DNA of 64,000 nt from Massilia sp. W12 (GTDB lineage: Bacteria > Pseudomonadota > Gammaproteobacteria > Burkholderiales > Burkholderiaceae_D), in assembly GCF_037300705.1 (NCBI RefSeq), contig NZ_CP147776.1:2108001-2172000 (forward strand), read 5' to 3'. The first letter of the stretch is position 1; every line of letters begins with the position of its first letter. The notes below the pieces were generated by a model, which was given only the letters and a program-made list of their open reading frames with translations, ran no database searches and was not told the origin of the DNA. A program made the position numbers and the translations under genes. Below, one piece after another: positions 53,280 to 62,251 of the stretch.

Positions 53280-53726
53280 ATGCGCCATATTCTGTTCTTG
53301 GATTTTGACGGTGTCTTGCACGCGGAAAGCGATATGCGCTTTGCCCGCATGCCACAGTTTGCCGCCTGCGTGGCGGCGCTGCCGGCGCTGGAAATCGTGA
53401 TCAGCTCGACTTGGCGCAGCATGCGGCCGATTTCACAGCTGCAAGAAGCGTTTCCACCGGCCATCCGCATGCGCGTCATCGGCGGCACGCCCTCCCTGCC
53501 GCGCGCGCATACCCTGCAGGGCGGCATCCGCCAGCGTGAAATCGAAGCCTGGCTGGAAAATAATCGCATCAATCACAGCAATGGCCACTGGATCGCCTTG
53601 GACGACCGGGCCGAATTATTCGACCCGGACTGCCCCTACCTGCTGCTGCACGATGGCCGGCGCGGCTTTGGCGAGCGCGAAGCGGCCTTGCTCACGCGCT
53701 GGTATCAACAGCAGCAGACGGCTTGA
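53280..53726 (+). CDS. HAD-like protein (Swiss-Army-Knife type HAD domain)
   Basis: This 148-residue small HAD-fold protein has motif [12 protein letters not shown] and motif [10 protein letters not shown]. An acidic motif follows near the end ([20 protein letters not shown]). This compact form matches the HAD domains seen in RNA-repair-associated proteins (HAD_SAK type), but on its own no substrate can be assigned. ATG 53280 is chosen; the frame opens with TTG at 53268. Confidence 0.8.
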   Translation: MRHILFLDFDGVLHAESDMRFARMPQFAACVAALPALEIVISSTWRSMRPISQLQEAFPPAIRMRVIGGTPSLPRAHTLQGGIRQREIEAWLENNRINHSNGHWIALDDRAELFDPDCPYLLLHDGRRGFGEREAALLTRWYQQQQTA

Positions 53727-53901
53727 GGCTGGCGGCCAGGCGCAAACAAGCGCAGCCCCAAATTTTGCGCAAACCTGTCTTTATCCCATTCCCGCCGCGC
53801 CGTCAGGCGCACATCTCAGGCCAAAGCCGGCTGCGCAGCGGCTGACGGAGCTGCGCCAAAAAACGTATAATGCGCGATTCCCTGCATCACACCGAACTGA
53901 C

Positions 53902-55275
53902 ATGTCCGAACAAGCACAACACGCCAATCCTGCGCCCAAAGTCGGCTTTGTTTCCCTAGGCTGCCCCAAGGCGCTGGTGGATTCTGAGCAAATTCTCACC
54001 CAATTGCGCGCGGAAGGCTATGAAACCGCCAAATCCTATGCCGGGGCCGACCTGGTGATCGTCAACACCTGCGGCTTTATCGACGCCGCCGTGCAGGAAT
54101 CGCTGGATGCGATTGGCGAGGCGCTGGCGGAAAACGGCAAAGTGATTGTGACCGGCTGTCTGGGCGCAAAAAAAGACGCTGATGGCAGCGATTTGATTCA
54201 AAAAGTGCACCCCAAGGTGCTGGCCGTGACCGGCCCGCACGCCCTGGCCGAAGTGATGGATTCGGTGCACCAGCATCTGCCCAAGCCGCATGATCCATTT
54301 CTGGATCTGGTGCCGCCGGCTGGCGTTAAGCTGACCCCCAAGCACTATGCTTATCTGAAAATTTCAGAAGGCTGCAACCACCGCTGCAGCTTTTGCATCA
54401 TTCCCTCGATGCGCGGCGATCTGGTGTCGCGCCCGATTGGCGAGGTGCTGACCGAAGCGGAAAACCTGTTTAAAGCCGGCGTCAAAGAGTTGCTGGTGAT
54501 TTCGCAAGACACCTCGGCGTATGGCGTGGATATCAAATTCCGCACCGGTTTCTGGGATGGCAAGCCGGTCAAAACCCATCCCACCCAATTGGTGCAAACC
54601 CTGGGCCAGCTGGCCAAACAATACGGGGCCTGGGTGCGCTTGCATTATGTCTATCCCTACCCGCATGTGGATGACATGATTCCCGAGATGGTGGCCGGCC
54701 ATGTCTTGCCGTATCTGGACGTGCCCTTGCAACACGCGCACCCGGATGTGTTGAAGCGCATGAAGCGCCCGGCCTCCGGCGAAAAAAATATTGAGCGCAT
54801 CCGCGCCTGGCGCGCGATTTGCCCGGATATCACGATCCGCTCCACCTTTATCACCGGCTTCCCCGGCGAAACCGAAGCCGAATTCGCGTATTTGCTCGAC
54901 TTCATCAAAGAAGCGCAAATCGACCGCCTGGGCTGCTTTGCCTATTCGCCGGTGGAAGGGGCGACGGCAAATGACTTGCCCAACCCGGTGCCGGAAGAAG
55001 TCAAAGAAGAGCGCCGCGCGCGCTTGATGCAGGCGCAGGAAGAGATCTCGCGCGCACGCCTGGCCAAAAAAATCGGCACGACCCGGCGTATTTTGATTGA
55101 CCAGGTGGAGCGCAATGGTTCGGCAGTGGGACGCAGCAGCGCAGATGCGCCGGAAATTGACGGCGTGGTGTATCTGAAAGCGCCCTATGAGCCGCATCTG
55201 AAATGGCAGGTCGGCCAGTTTGTGGACGCCACCATCACCACCGCCGACAGCCACGATATGTGGGCGCAGGCATGA
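53902..55275 (+). CDS. rimO: Ribosomal protein S12 methylthiotransferase RimO
   Basis: This 457-residue radical-SAM enzyme methylthiolates an aspartate of ribosomal protein S12. The N-terminal UPF0004 domain holds three cluster cysteines ([24 protein letters not shown]). The radical-SAM cluster motif is C-x3-C-x2-C in [11 protein letters not shown], with a C-terminal TRAM domain ([20 protein letters not shown]). ATG 53902 follows a short leader; the frame opens much earlier without homology. metC overlaps its stop by ATGA. Confidence 0.97.
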   Translation: MSEQAQHANPAPKVGFVSLGCPKALVDSEQILTQLRAEGYETAKSYAGADLVIVNTCGFIDAAVQESLDAIGEALAENGKVIVTGCLGAKKDADGSDLIQKVHPKVLAVTGPHALAEVMDSVHQHLPKPHDPFLDLVPPAGVKLTPKHYAYLKISEGCNHRCSFCIIPSMRGDLVSRPIGEVLTEAENLFKAGVKELLVISQDTSAYGVDIKFRTGFWDGKPVKTHPTQLVQTLGQLAKQYGAWVRLHYVYPYPHVDDMIPEMVAGHVLPYLDVPLQHAHPDVLKRMKRPASGEKNIERIRAWRAICPDITIRSTFITGFPGETEAEFAYLLDFIKEAQIDRLGCFAYSPVEGATANDLPNPVPEEVKEERRARLMQAQEEISRARLAKKIGTTRRILIDQVERNGSAVGRSSADAPEIDGVVYLKAPYEPHLKWQVGQFVDATITTADSHDMWAQA

Positions 55276-56471
55276 GCAATCGCAAAGCCCGGCGCAGCGC
55301 AACTGCGGATGCGGCCTTGGCCACGCGCCTGTGCCATTCGCCTTACCAGGCGCCGCAAGGCTTTGCCTCTTTTGCCCCGGCCACCGAGCGCGCTTCGACC
55401 GTCTTGTTTGAAAATTGCGCGCAAATGCGCGCCACCACCTGGCAAGACAAATCGACTTACACCTACGGCTTGCACGGTACTCCGACCACCTTCACGCTGG
55501 AAGCGCGCTTGTGTGAGATCGAGGGCGCCAAACATTGCCTGCTGGCCCCCAGCGGTCTGGCGGCCATCGCCCTGATCAATTTCGCCTTGCTCAAAAGCGG
55601 CGATGACTTGCTGATTCCCGACAATGTGTACAGCCCGAACCGCGATATCGCGCGCTGGCTGGCGCGTGAACACGGCATCAGCGTGCGCGTGTATGCGCCC
55701 GGCATTGGCGCGGGCATCGCTGCTTTGATTCAAGACAATACGCGCCTGATTTGGACGGAAGCGCCCGGTTCGATCACGATGGAAATCCCCGATCTGCCGG
55801 CGATTTGCGCCGCCGCCCAGGCGCGCGGCGTGCCGGTGGCGCTGGACAACACCTGGTCAGCCGGCATCGCCTATGACGGTTTCAAGCATGGCGCCGACAT
55901 CATCATGCAAGCGCTCACCAAATACCAGGCCGGGGCCTCGGATTTGCTGATGGGCGCGGTTTTGACGCGCGATGCCAAACTGGCGCAAAAGCTGGATATC
56001 TGTCATATGCGTCTGGGCTATGGCGTGGGCGCTGATGATGCGTATCTGATCTTGCGCAATCTGCCGCATTTAAAGCTGCGCTTTGAAGCGCAAGACCGCG
56101 CCGCGCGCGAACTCGCAGCCTGGCTGCAAACCCGTCCCGAAGTGGCGCAAGTCTTGCATCCGGCCTTGCCGGAAAGCCCCGACCATGCGCTGTGGCGGCG
56201 TGATTTCAGCGGCGCCGCCAGCCTGTTTTCCCTGATTTTTCAGCCGCACTACAGCAGCGCGCAAATCGATGCCGTGGCGGATGCGCTGGAATATTTCGGC
56301 ATTGGCTTCAGCTGGGGCGGCGCGCACAGCCTGTGCATGCCGTATGACATCAAACAGATGCGCGACGCCTGGCCGCATGCCGGTTGCCTGCTGCGTTTGT
56401 ATGTGGGCTTGGAAGAAGTGGCCGATTTGCGCGCCGATCTGGAACGCGCCTTCGCTCTGGCCTTGCGATGA
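55272..56471 (+). CDS. metC: Cystathionine beta-lyase
   Basis: This 399-residue PLP enzyme of the Cys/Met metabolism family splits cystathionine to homocysteine, pyruvate and ammonia. Seen are the [10 protein letters not shown] segment, D192 ([10 protein letters not shown]) and Schiff-base K217 in [19 protein letters not shown], with [13 protein letters not shown] near the end as in beta-lyases. ATG 55272 overlaps the rimO stop, implying translational coupling. The next gene again overlaps by ATGA. Confidence 0.94.
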   Translation: MSNRKARRSATADAALATRLCHSPYQAPQGFASFAPATERASTVLFENCAQMRATTWQDKSTYTYGLHGTPTTFTLEARLCEIEGAKHCLLAPSGLAAIALINFALLKSGDDLLIPDNVYSPNRDIARWLAREHGISVRVYAPGIGAGIAALIQDNTRLIWTEAPGSITMEIPDLPAICAAAQARGVPVALDNTWSAGIAYDGFKHGADIIMQALTKYQAGASDLLMGAVLTRDAKLAQKLDICHMRLGYGVGADDAYLILRNLPHLKLRFEAQDRAARELAAWLQTRPEVAQVLHPALPESPDHALWRRDFSGAASLFSLIFQPHYSSAQIDAVADALEYFGIGFSWGGAHSLCMPYDIKQMRDAWPHAGCLLRLYVGLEEVADLRADLERAFALALR

Positions 56472-56782
56472 GGCTGGCGCCGGATTGCAGTCTGGAATTG
56501 CGCGAGCAGGGCGGTTTTGCCGGCCCCGCCGCGCCGCACATCTGGCGCATTCACGCCGCCCAACTGGACCCCGCGCAACAAGCGCAATTGGCGCAACTGC
56601 TGCAAGCCGCTGATCTGGCGCAACAGCCGCCGCAACAATGGGCCGCTGCGCCCAAATCCTGGGATTTTGAAATGCGCTTGTGCATCACGCAAGCGGGCCA
56701 GCAGCGCGAATGGGCCTGGCACAGCAGTCAGGCCAGGCCGGGACTGCAGGCGCTGGCCGAGTGGCTCAAGGGCGTGGCTTGA
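56468..56782 (+). CDS. Emfourin-like protein (protealysin inhibitor family)
   Basis: This 104-residue soluble protein has an N-terminal strand-turn LELREQGGFAGPAAPHIWRI and then LDPAQQAQLAQLLQAADLAQ. FEMRLCITQAGQQREWAWHS and a final LQALAEWLKG helix follow. This is the emfourin pattern (R-x-GGFAG start, helix, two strands, C-terminal WL helix), first described as inhibitors of protealysin-like M4 metalloproteases encoded next to the protease. Here no such protease is adjacent, so either it acts on a protease encoded elsewhere or it has another partner. Its start overlaps the metC stop (ATGA), and a bidirectional terminator follows. Confidence 0.7.
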   Translation: MRLAPDCSLELREQGGFAGPAAPHIWRIHAAQLDPAQQAQLAQLLQAADLAQQPPQQWAAAPKSWDFEMRLCITQAGQQREWAWHSSQARPGLQALAEWLKGVA

Positions 56783-56831
56783 AATCGATTGGCTCAAGCC
56801 GGGCTTTGTCACAAAGCAGGCGGCGCAGATG

Positions 56832-56860
56832 AAAAGAGCGGGCAAAAAGCCCGCTCTTTT
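56832..56860. terminator. Bidirectional rho-independent terminator
   Basis: AAAAGAGCGGGC (56832-56843) pairs perfectly with GCCCGCTCTTTT (56849-56860), a 12 bp stem flanked by A and T runs, so it works on both strands. It separates the rimO-metC-emfourin operon from the convergent PEP-CTERM gene. Confidence 0.9.
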
Positions 56861-56878
56861 GCATATCAAGGCAGAGGA

Positions 56879-57424
56879 TTACGCCAGTTTTTCTGCTTTT
56901 TTGCGACGAGCGATCAAGCCCAGACCGCCCAAACCAGCCAGCATCAAGCCCCAGGTTTCCGCTTCCGGCACCGGTGCGGCCACATTCGAGACGCGCAGCT
57001 GGATATCGTTGTAGTCACGGTCGCCGCCGCCCAGGATGTCTTCAAAACCCAGCACCGCATTGCCATTGTCATCCAGCGAAGCGTGCGCGTGGATCAGATT
57101 GTCCGGGTTGGCGCTGGCCGGGCCGGTGAAGAAGTTATCGCCAGTGTTGCTGACGTGCATGCGGAAGGTCAATTCCGTGCCACGGGCGAAAGAACCCAGA
57201 TTGATGCTGCTGCCAACCGGGGTGCTGTGGCCGGTGAACAATTTGCGGCCATCATTTTCAAAGAACACCACGTCGGTGTAACCGGCGTCGGAGCCGAGGA
57301 AAGTCACATTCACGTCGCCGGTATCGGCTACGATCAGGCGGCCGCCAACGATTTCAATTGCAGCGTGGGCATTCAGGGTGGCGGCGGCAAACACAGCGGC
57401 GAGTGCGAATTTCTTGAAGGACAT
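56879..57424 (-). CDS. PEP-CTERM protein with DUF4114 domain
   Basis: This 181-residue exported protein has a signal peptide (MSFKKFALAAVFAAATLNAHA). The beta-rich domain ends in the DUF4114 motif GFEDILGGGDRDYNDIQLRV, a probable calcium-binding site. The sorting tail is VPEAETWGLMLAGLGGLGLI then ARRKK, the PEP-CTERM signal processed by an exosortase. It is likely a surface or extracellular polysaccharide-associated protein. No exosortase or EPS gene is in the window. ATG 57424 is used; the longer frame upstream is spurious. Confidence 0.92.
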   Translation of the reverse strand: MSFKKFALAAVFAAATLNAHAAIEIVGGRLIVADTGDVNVTFLGSDAGYTDVVFFENDGRKLFTGHSTPVGSSINLGSFARGTELTFRMHVSNTGDNFFTGPASANPDNLIHAHASLDDNGNAVLGFEDILGGGDRDYNDIQLRVSNVAAPVPEAETWGLMLAGLGGLGLIARRKKAEKLA

Positions 57425-57573
57425 CTTTATTGCTCCCGAGTAAAAAAGTGTGGTTATGGTAATGCAAGCAAACAGTTTCGATGCAGTGTTTTTTCGAGCA
57501 CTTGCTCTGGCTGTTTTTTGCTGTGCCGTAAGTGCGGCACAGGTGGAATCATGCCTGTCTTGCCCGCTGTAAT

Positions 57574-57610
57574 ACATTACCCGGGATTACCGCACATTAC
57601 CCGGCATTAC
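57574..57610. repeat. Four ATTAC repeats phased every 10 bp
   Basis: ATTAC occurs at 57576, 57586, 57596 and 57606, exactly one helical turn apart. The same region can be read as a 17-base unit (ACATTACCCGGGATTAC) repeated 20 bases later with one change. It lies about 150 bases before the PEP-CTERM gene. The spacing is typical of tandem sites for a regulator that binds one face of DNA. Confidence 0.6.
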
Positions 57611-57956
57611 AGAGTGCGTAGCCTGAGTTTTCAGAAAAAGTTTCCTCCAGGTATTGCGATGGCGGCAGCGATCCTGCAAAAAAGATGTAATAAAGACAGT
57701 TGTATTCCAGAAAATAGACCCGGGGTGGGCATGCCTTTACTGTTTTACAGAGAGAAGAGCTGACGCGGCTGAGTTTGGCCGGCTTGCCGGAAGATTTGTT
57801 GGGGTAAAGGAATAATCTTGGCGGTATGAAAGCGATTTCTTGAAAAAATGAATTTCTTATTCTTTACTTTAGATTGGTTTTGAAAGCGATTTCAAAAAGA
57901 AAAGCACCCGGCGTCATTAACCATTAAGAATAATTACCGTGTAAGAAAAAATCCCG

Positions 57957-57996
57957 GCTTGGCGCCGCTTGTGCACATTTTGCTGCGGCGCCAAGC
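57957..57996 (-). terminator. Terminator of the collagenase-like gene
   Basis: GCTTGGCGCCGC (57957-57968) pairs with GCGGCGCCAAGC (57985-57996), a 12 bp stem with a 16-base loop. On the minus strand it is followed by CGGGATTTTTTC. It lies about 50 bases past the collagenase stop. Confidence 0.7.
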
Positions 57997-58044
57997 ACGC
58001 CAAGCGCTGCCGCGCAGCAAGCCGGTTTGCGCTGATTGAACTGC

Positions 58045-59046
58045 TTATTGCGGCCCGGCCTGGCCCTTGGCGCTGCTTGGCAAACCCTGCAGCCATTGGG
58101 CGAATTCGCCATCCATCTGCTTACCCCAGCTTTTCACCAGCGCCTGATAACGCGGAAAATCGCCGCTGCGCGTGAAGGCCAGCATTTGATCCAGCTTGCT
58201 GCGCTGTTTTTCCAGCATGAAGCGGGTCGCCAGATAACCCCAGTAATACGTCCGCTCTGTGCCGTTATTGCTTTCATAGCCGGTGTCAAATAATTCGCTC
58301 AGCGCAAAATGCGCGCCCTGCAGAGCGGTTTGCGCCTTGGGATAGTTGTCGCCATGCGCCACGTATTCCGCAATGCCCTCAGTCCACCAGATCAAATACG
58401 GCGTCAGCGGCGCCGGCTTGGGACAGTTCTCCGGCGCGCCGTGAGAGTCGTGCAAATTGGCGCAGAAATCGCCATACACATTGAAACGCCCATCCAGATA
58501 ATGCACAAATTCATGTTCCAGATTGTGCACCTGGCCATCTTTTTTCTGATTCGCCACAAATTCCGCCTGATTGCCGGGCAGATGCGGCAAGCCTTCCAGA
58601 TACATGCCGCCATTGTCGGTCGGCATCTGAAAATGCGCCGGCGCATATTTCTCATAATCCGCGCGGCTGGCGTAAATATTCGCGCGCAAGCTGTGGTTGT
58701 GGTCGTGTAACACTGGCGCACGCGGCTTGCCGTCTTGCCCGAACAGCTGATGAAAACGCGCTTCCACCTGCTGCAAGCGCTGGCAGGTTTGCTTTTCCAA
58801 TTCCGCGCTGAAAGCCTGGGTGCGCAGCACCAGACTCGGGCTGCACTGATGCACGCGCGTTAATACCTGAGAAACGCCGGGCAGCGCAGGCAGCATCGCC
58901 GGCTTGCCCGGCTGGGCCGGGCCGGCGGCATTCGCCGATTGCGCAGCGCCGCTGCACAACAGGGCCAGCAGGCAGGCCGCAAGCTTGCCCTGCGCCAGCT
59001 GCCAAAGAGAAGAGGGGAGCGCGGCTGCGCCCGTCAGGTGGGACAT
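58045..59046 (-). CDS. M9-like (collagenase-type) metallopeptidase, catalytic unit only
   Basis: This 333-residue secreted gluzincin has a long signal region with a hydrophobic core at about 22-42, a pro-like segment with Cys pairs, and the zinc motif HEFVH (H178, E179, H182) in LEHEFVHYLDGRFNVYGDF. A downstream Glu follows in WWTEGIAEYVAHGDNYP (E224). This matches the catalytic domain of Vibrio/clostridial collagenases (family M9) but lacks their activator, PKD and collagen-binding domains. ATG 59046 has GGAG six bases before it; other starts add a few residues. It may cleave collagen-like or other extracellular proteins. Confidence 0.85.
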   Translation of the reverse strand: MSHLTGAAALPSSLWQLAQGKLAACLLALLCSGAAQSANAAGPAQPGKPAMLPALPGVSQVLTRVHQCSPSLVLRTQAFSAELEKQTCQRLQQVEARFHQLFGQDGKPRAPVLHDHNHSLRANIYASRADYEKYAPAHFQMPTDNGGMYLEGLPHLPGNQAEFVANQKKDGQVHNLEHEFVHYLDGRFNVYGDFCANLHDSHGAPENCPKPAPLTPYLIWWTEGIAEYVAHGDNYPKAQTALQGAHFALSELFDTGYESNNGTERTYYWGYLATRFMLEKQRSKLDQMLAFTRSGDFPRYQALVKSWGKQMDGEFAQWLQGLPSSAKGQAGPQ

Positions 59047-59358
59047 ACTGTACTCCATGCGAAAGAAGATAAGCAGGCGCAAAAACGGCCCCGGGAGGGC
59101 CTTGGCGACTGTTCGCCATTGTGCCGCTTACCGCATCCGCCTGGCTTGATGCTTTGGCCGCAGTTTGATGCGCAAATATGCCGTCTTGCAACGCAACATC
59201 AGGAGGTTGCGCCTGGAATTGCGGCAAAACCGCTTGCCGGCTTGCGGCGAAATCCCGCCGCTATGCCAAATTGCGCAAGCGCCCCTGGCTGCGGCGTCAA
59301 GACAGCGGCGCGGGCCGGGCTTATGCTGGGCGGGATTGTGCAATTCACGGGAGGAAGT
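59047..59358. other. Intergenic region between divergent genes
   Basis: About 310 bases without a convincing gene. It should hold the promoters of the collagenase-like gene (minus) and the ornithine-cyclodeaminase-family gene (plus). Several short open frames cross it but have no ribosome binding sites or plausible composition. GGGAGGAAGT before 59359 is the plus-strand ribosome binding site. Confidence 0.5.
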
Positions 59359-60345
59359 ATGCAAATCGTTGATGCGCAGGGCGTCAACCGCGTCTTGCAG
59401 CAGGCCGGCTGGCCCGCTTTGCTGGCGGCCTTGCGCCAGGGTTTCGCCGCCGCGCGCGCGGCCGACCTGCCGCAGCGGCAGTTGTATGGTTTGCCGCCGC
59501 ATCAGGGACAGGAGAATGACTGTTTTGCGGTGCTGCCGGCCTGGAATGAAGAAGGGATGGCGGTAAAGGCATTCACCCACATGCCACAGAATAGCAAGGC
59601 TGGCTATCCGCTATTGCACTCCCAGGTCTTGCTGTTTGCGCGCGCCCATGGTCAGCCGCTGGCGCTGCTCGATGGCGCAAGCGTGACCCTGTGGCGCACG
59701 GCGGCGGTATCAGCGCTGGCGGCGCAATTGCTGGCGCGGCCACAACGCCGCCGCATGCTGCTGCTCGGCACAGGACGCCTGGCGGCGCCGCTGGTGTGCG
59801 CGCATCTGGCCAGCGCACAACTGGAGCAAGTGTGGATATGGGGGCGCGACCCGGCCAAGGCGCAGGCCGCCGTGCAGGCGGCGCGCGCCGCCGCCGCCCG
59901 GCTGGACTTGCCGCAGCCTGTGGCGCAGATCGATGTTTTGCAGGAAGAACTGGCGCCGGCGGTAGCGGCGGCAGACCTGGTGGTGTGCGCCACCGCTGCG
60001 CCGGCCCCGCTGGTTTCCGGCCTCTGGCTGCATGCCGGCAGCCATCTGGATCTGCTGGGCAATCATGCGCCCAATCAGCGCGAATGCGATAGCAGCGCTG
60101 TCACCCGCAGCCAGGTTTGGGTGGACAGTAAAAAGAATGTGTTAGCCGAGGCCGGCGAAATTCTGCTGCCTTGCCAGGAAGGCGTGTTTGCGCCGCACAT
60201 GATCGCCGGCGAGCTGAGCGATTTATGCAGCTTGCGCGCCAGCCCGCGCGAAAGCGGGGCGCAGGAGCGTCCCACCTTGTTCAAATCAGTTGGCGCGGCG
60301 CTGGCCGATTTATTGACCGCGCAATTCATCCACCGTCATCTGTAA
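59359..60345 (+). CDS. Ornithine cyclodeaminase / mu-crystallin family protein
   Basis: This 328-residue NAD(P)-binding enzyme starts with the substrate domain (MQIVDAQGVNRVLQQAGWPA, AVLPAWNEEGMAVKAFTHMP). The Rossmann loop is RRMLLLGTGRLAAPLVCAHL (about 132-151), then LVVCATAAPAPLVSG, LHAGSHLDLLGNHAPNQREC and WVDSKKNVLAEAGE. The family includes ornithine cyclodeaminase, alanine dehydrogenase and ketimine reductases; the exact reaction cannot be read here. An MFS transporter gene follows 32 bases later. Confidence 0.9.
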   Translation: MQIVDAQGVNRVLQQAGWPALLAALRQGFAAARAADLPQRQLYGLPPHQGQENDCFAVLPAWNEEGMAVKAFTHMPQNSKAGYPLLHSQVLLFARAHGQPLALLDGASVTLWRTAAVSALAAQLLARPQRRRMLLLGTGRLAAPLVCAHLASAQLEQVWIWGRDPAKAQAAVQAARAAAARLDLPQPVAQIDVLQEELAPAVAAADLVVCATAAPAPLVSGLWLHAGSHLDLLGNHAPNQRECDSSAVTRSQVWVDSKKNVLAEAGEILLPCQEGVFAPHMIAGELSDLCSLRASPRESGAQERPTLFKSVGAALADLLTAQFIHRHL

Positions 60346-60377
60346 ATCCGCGCCTCACTCAGTCAGCAGGAGAATGT

Positions 60378-62120
60378 ATGCAACACAGCAGCACAGCCGC
60401 GCCCGCAGCCAAAGGGCGCAGCCCTTTTTCCGCCAGTTTTTATGTCGCCAACACGATGGAAATTTTCGAGCGGCTGGCCTGGTATGGTTTTTTCACGCTT
60501 TCATCGCTGTATATGACCAGCCCGCGCAGCCAGGGCGGGATGGGGTTTTCTGATCAGGAGCGCGGATTCTTGCAGGGCATGATTCCGTTTTTACTGTATC
60601 TGCTGCCGGTGCTCACCGGCGCGCTGGCTGACCGCTATGGCTATCGCCGCATGTTTTTACTGTCGTTTGCGATTATGTGTCCGGCCTATTATTTACTGGG
60701 ACAGGCGGAGGGCTTCTGGCCGTTTTGCGCCTGTTTTCTGGCGGTCGCCATCGGCGCCGCCTGCTTCAAGCCGGTGGTGGTTGGCACCATCGGGCGCAGC
60801 ACCGACGACAGCAATCGCGGCCTGGGTTTTGGCGTGTTTTACACCATGGTGAATGTGGGCGGTTTTTTAGGGCCGCTGGCGGCAGGTTATCTGCGCGCCA
60901 TCAGCTGGGACATGGTGTTTGTGATGTCTGCGCTGTGGATCGCAATAAATTTTGTGCCGGCCCTGTTTTTATACAAAGAGCCGGCCCCGGCGCACAAAGA
61001 TCAGCGCACCTTGGCGCAAGTCTTGGGCGAGACCCGCGAAGTGCTGGGCAATGGCCGTCTGGCTTTATTGATTTTTCCCTTGATTGCCGGTTTGATGGCG
61101 GCGGCCAAGGGCGGGATTTCTTATTTGCTGTTCATCAGCCTGGGCGCGGCCTGGCTGGCGCTCAATCTGCTGTGGAATCTGGCCGTGCCAGCGCAGGCTG
61201 AAGGGCCGACGCCCTGGTATCGCCAGCGCATGCAAGTCGGCAACCGCCGTTTTGTGGCGTATTTGCTGATCCTGGCCGGTTTTTGGATGGTGTACAACCA
61301 GATTTTCCTGACCTTGCCCCTGTACATCCGTGACTTTGTCGATACCGCAGACCTGGTGCGCTTTTTACAAGCCTGGCTGCCCGGCAGCGTGGATTTTTTA
61401 GCCGGCGTGAATCAAAGCCAGTTAGCGCAAGCCTTGCCGGCGCTGGCCGCCAAGACCACAGGCGCGGCAGTGGATTGGCAGACGCTGCGGCTGGAAGTGG
61501 TGAATTACAAAGTCATGCCGCCGCTGGAACAATTGCAAGCCGGTTTGCAAGCGCTGCAGCAAGGCCGCGTGAGTGCGGCTGCGCTGGCGGCGCAATGGGC
61601 GCAGGCTTACCGCCAGGTGAACCCGGAATACATCATCAATCTTGATTTCGCCGCGATTGTGTTGCTGCAAGTCTTCATCAGCGCAAAATTGGAGCGCCTG
61701 CGCGCCTTGCCGGTATTGGTGCTTGGAACCCTGGTCTTAGCCGCCTCCATGGCGCTGGCGGCTGGCGGCCAGTGGTTCGCCCTGGCCGGGTTGGCGGTGG
61801 TGGCGGCGGTGCTCTTGTTCGCCCTGGGCGAGATGATCGCCTCGCCGAAAAGCCAGGAATACGTGGCGGCGATTGCGCCGCCGCACAAGACGGCGATGTT
61901 TATGGGCTATTACTTTGTCTCAATGGCGTTGGGCAATCTGTTTGGCGGCTTACTGTCCGGCTGGGCTTACGGCGCCCTGGCGCGGCAAGGGCAGGGCACG
62001 GCGATGTGGCTGCTGTTCGCCGCCCTGGGCGCCGCCACCGCCGGCGCGCTGTGGCTGTTTGAACGCAGCTTGCGGCAGGAAGAAGCGCAGACGCAGCAGG
62101 CGTGGCGGAAGGCGGCTTAG
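60378..62120 (+). CDS. MFS transporter, POT/peptide-like
   Basis: This 580-residue inner-membrane carrier has about 12-14 helices. Near the start is the POT-like signature (FYVANTMEIFERLAWYGFF) and the loop GALADRYGYRRMFLLSFAIM. The family later shows AAKGGISYLLF and SPKSQEYVAAIAPPHKTAMF. A large soluble insert (about residues 325-420, starting ARDFVDTADLV-like and Ala/Gln-rich) lies between membrane blocks, longer than in typical POT carriers. It follows the ornithine-cyclodeaminase-family enzyme (32 bases), so the enzyme and carrier probably handle one compound. Confidence 0.85.
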   Translation: MQHSSTAAPAAKGRSPFSASFYVANTMEIFERLAWYGFFTLSSLYMTSPRSQGGMGFSDQERGFLQGMIPFLLYLLPVLTGALADRYGYRRMFLLSFAIMCPAYYLLGQAEGFWPFCACFLAVAIGAACFKPVVVGTIGRSTDDSNRGLGFGVFYTMVNVGGFLGPLAAGYLRAISWDMVFVMSALWIAINFVPALFLYKEPAPAHKDQRTLAQVLGETREVLGNGRLALLIFPLIAGLMAAAKGGISYLLFISLGAAWLALNLLWNLAVPAQAEGPTPWYRQRMQVGNRRFVAYLLILAGFWMVYNQIFLTLPLYIRDFVDTADLVRFLQAWLPGSVDFLAGVNQSQLAQALPALAAKTTGAAVDWQTLRLEVVNYKVMPPLEQLQAGLQALQQGRVSAAALAAQWAQAYRQVNPEYIINLDFAAIVLLQVFISAKLERLRALPVLVLGTLVLAASMALAAGGQWFALAGLAVVAAVLLFALGEMIASPKSQEYVAAIAPPHKTAMFMGYYFVSMALGNLFGGLLSGWAYGALARQGQGTAMWLLFAALGAATAGALWLFERSLRQEEAQTQQAWRKAA

Positions 62121-62181
62121 CGCGGCAAGGCCGGCGTTTGGCCACACCCCTCACAAGGCTGTTTGGCGCCGCGCGCCATTG

Positions 62182-62216
62182 AAAAAAACGGGCAATCCCC
62201 CTTCAAAGATTGCCCG
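62182..62216 (-). terminator. Rho-independent terminator of the DUF4214 gene
   Basis: CGGGCAATC (62189-62197) pairs with GATTGCCCG (62208-62216). Read on the minus strand the stem is followed by seven T. It lies 36 bases past the DUF4214 protein stop. Confidence 0.88.
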
Positions 62217-62251
62217 CAAGAGAAACCGCACTGCGCCTTTTGGCGCTTGCC

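Larger units (their letters stand above)
57425..58044. other. 620-base gene-free region with phased repeats
   Basis: No gene found. It holds the promoter of the PEP-CTERM gene, a four-copy decameric repeat (57576-57610), an AT-rich stretch (57820-57950), and the terminator of the collagenase gene (57957-57996). Confidence 0.5.
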
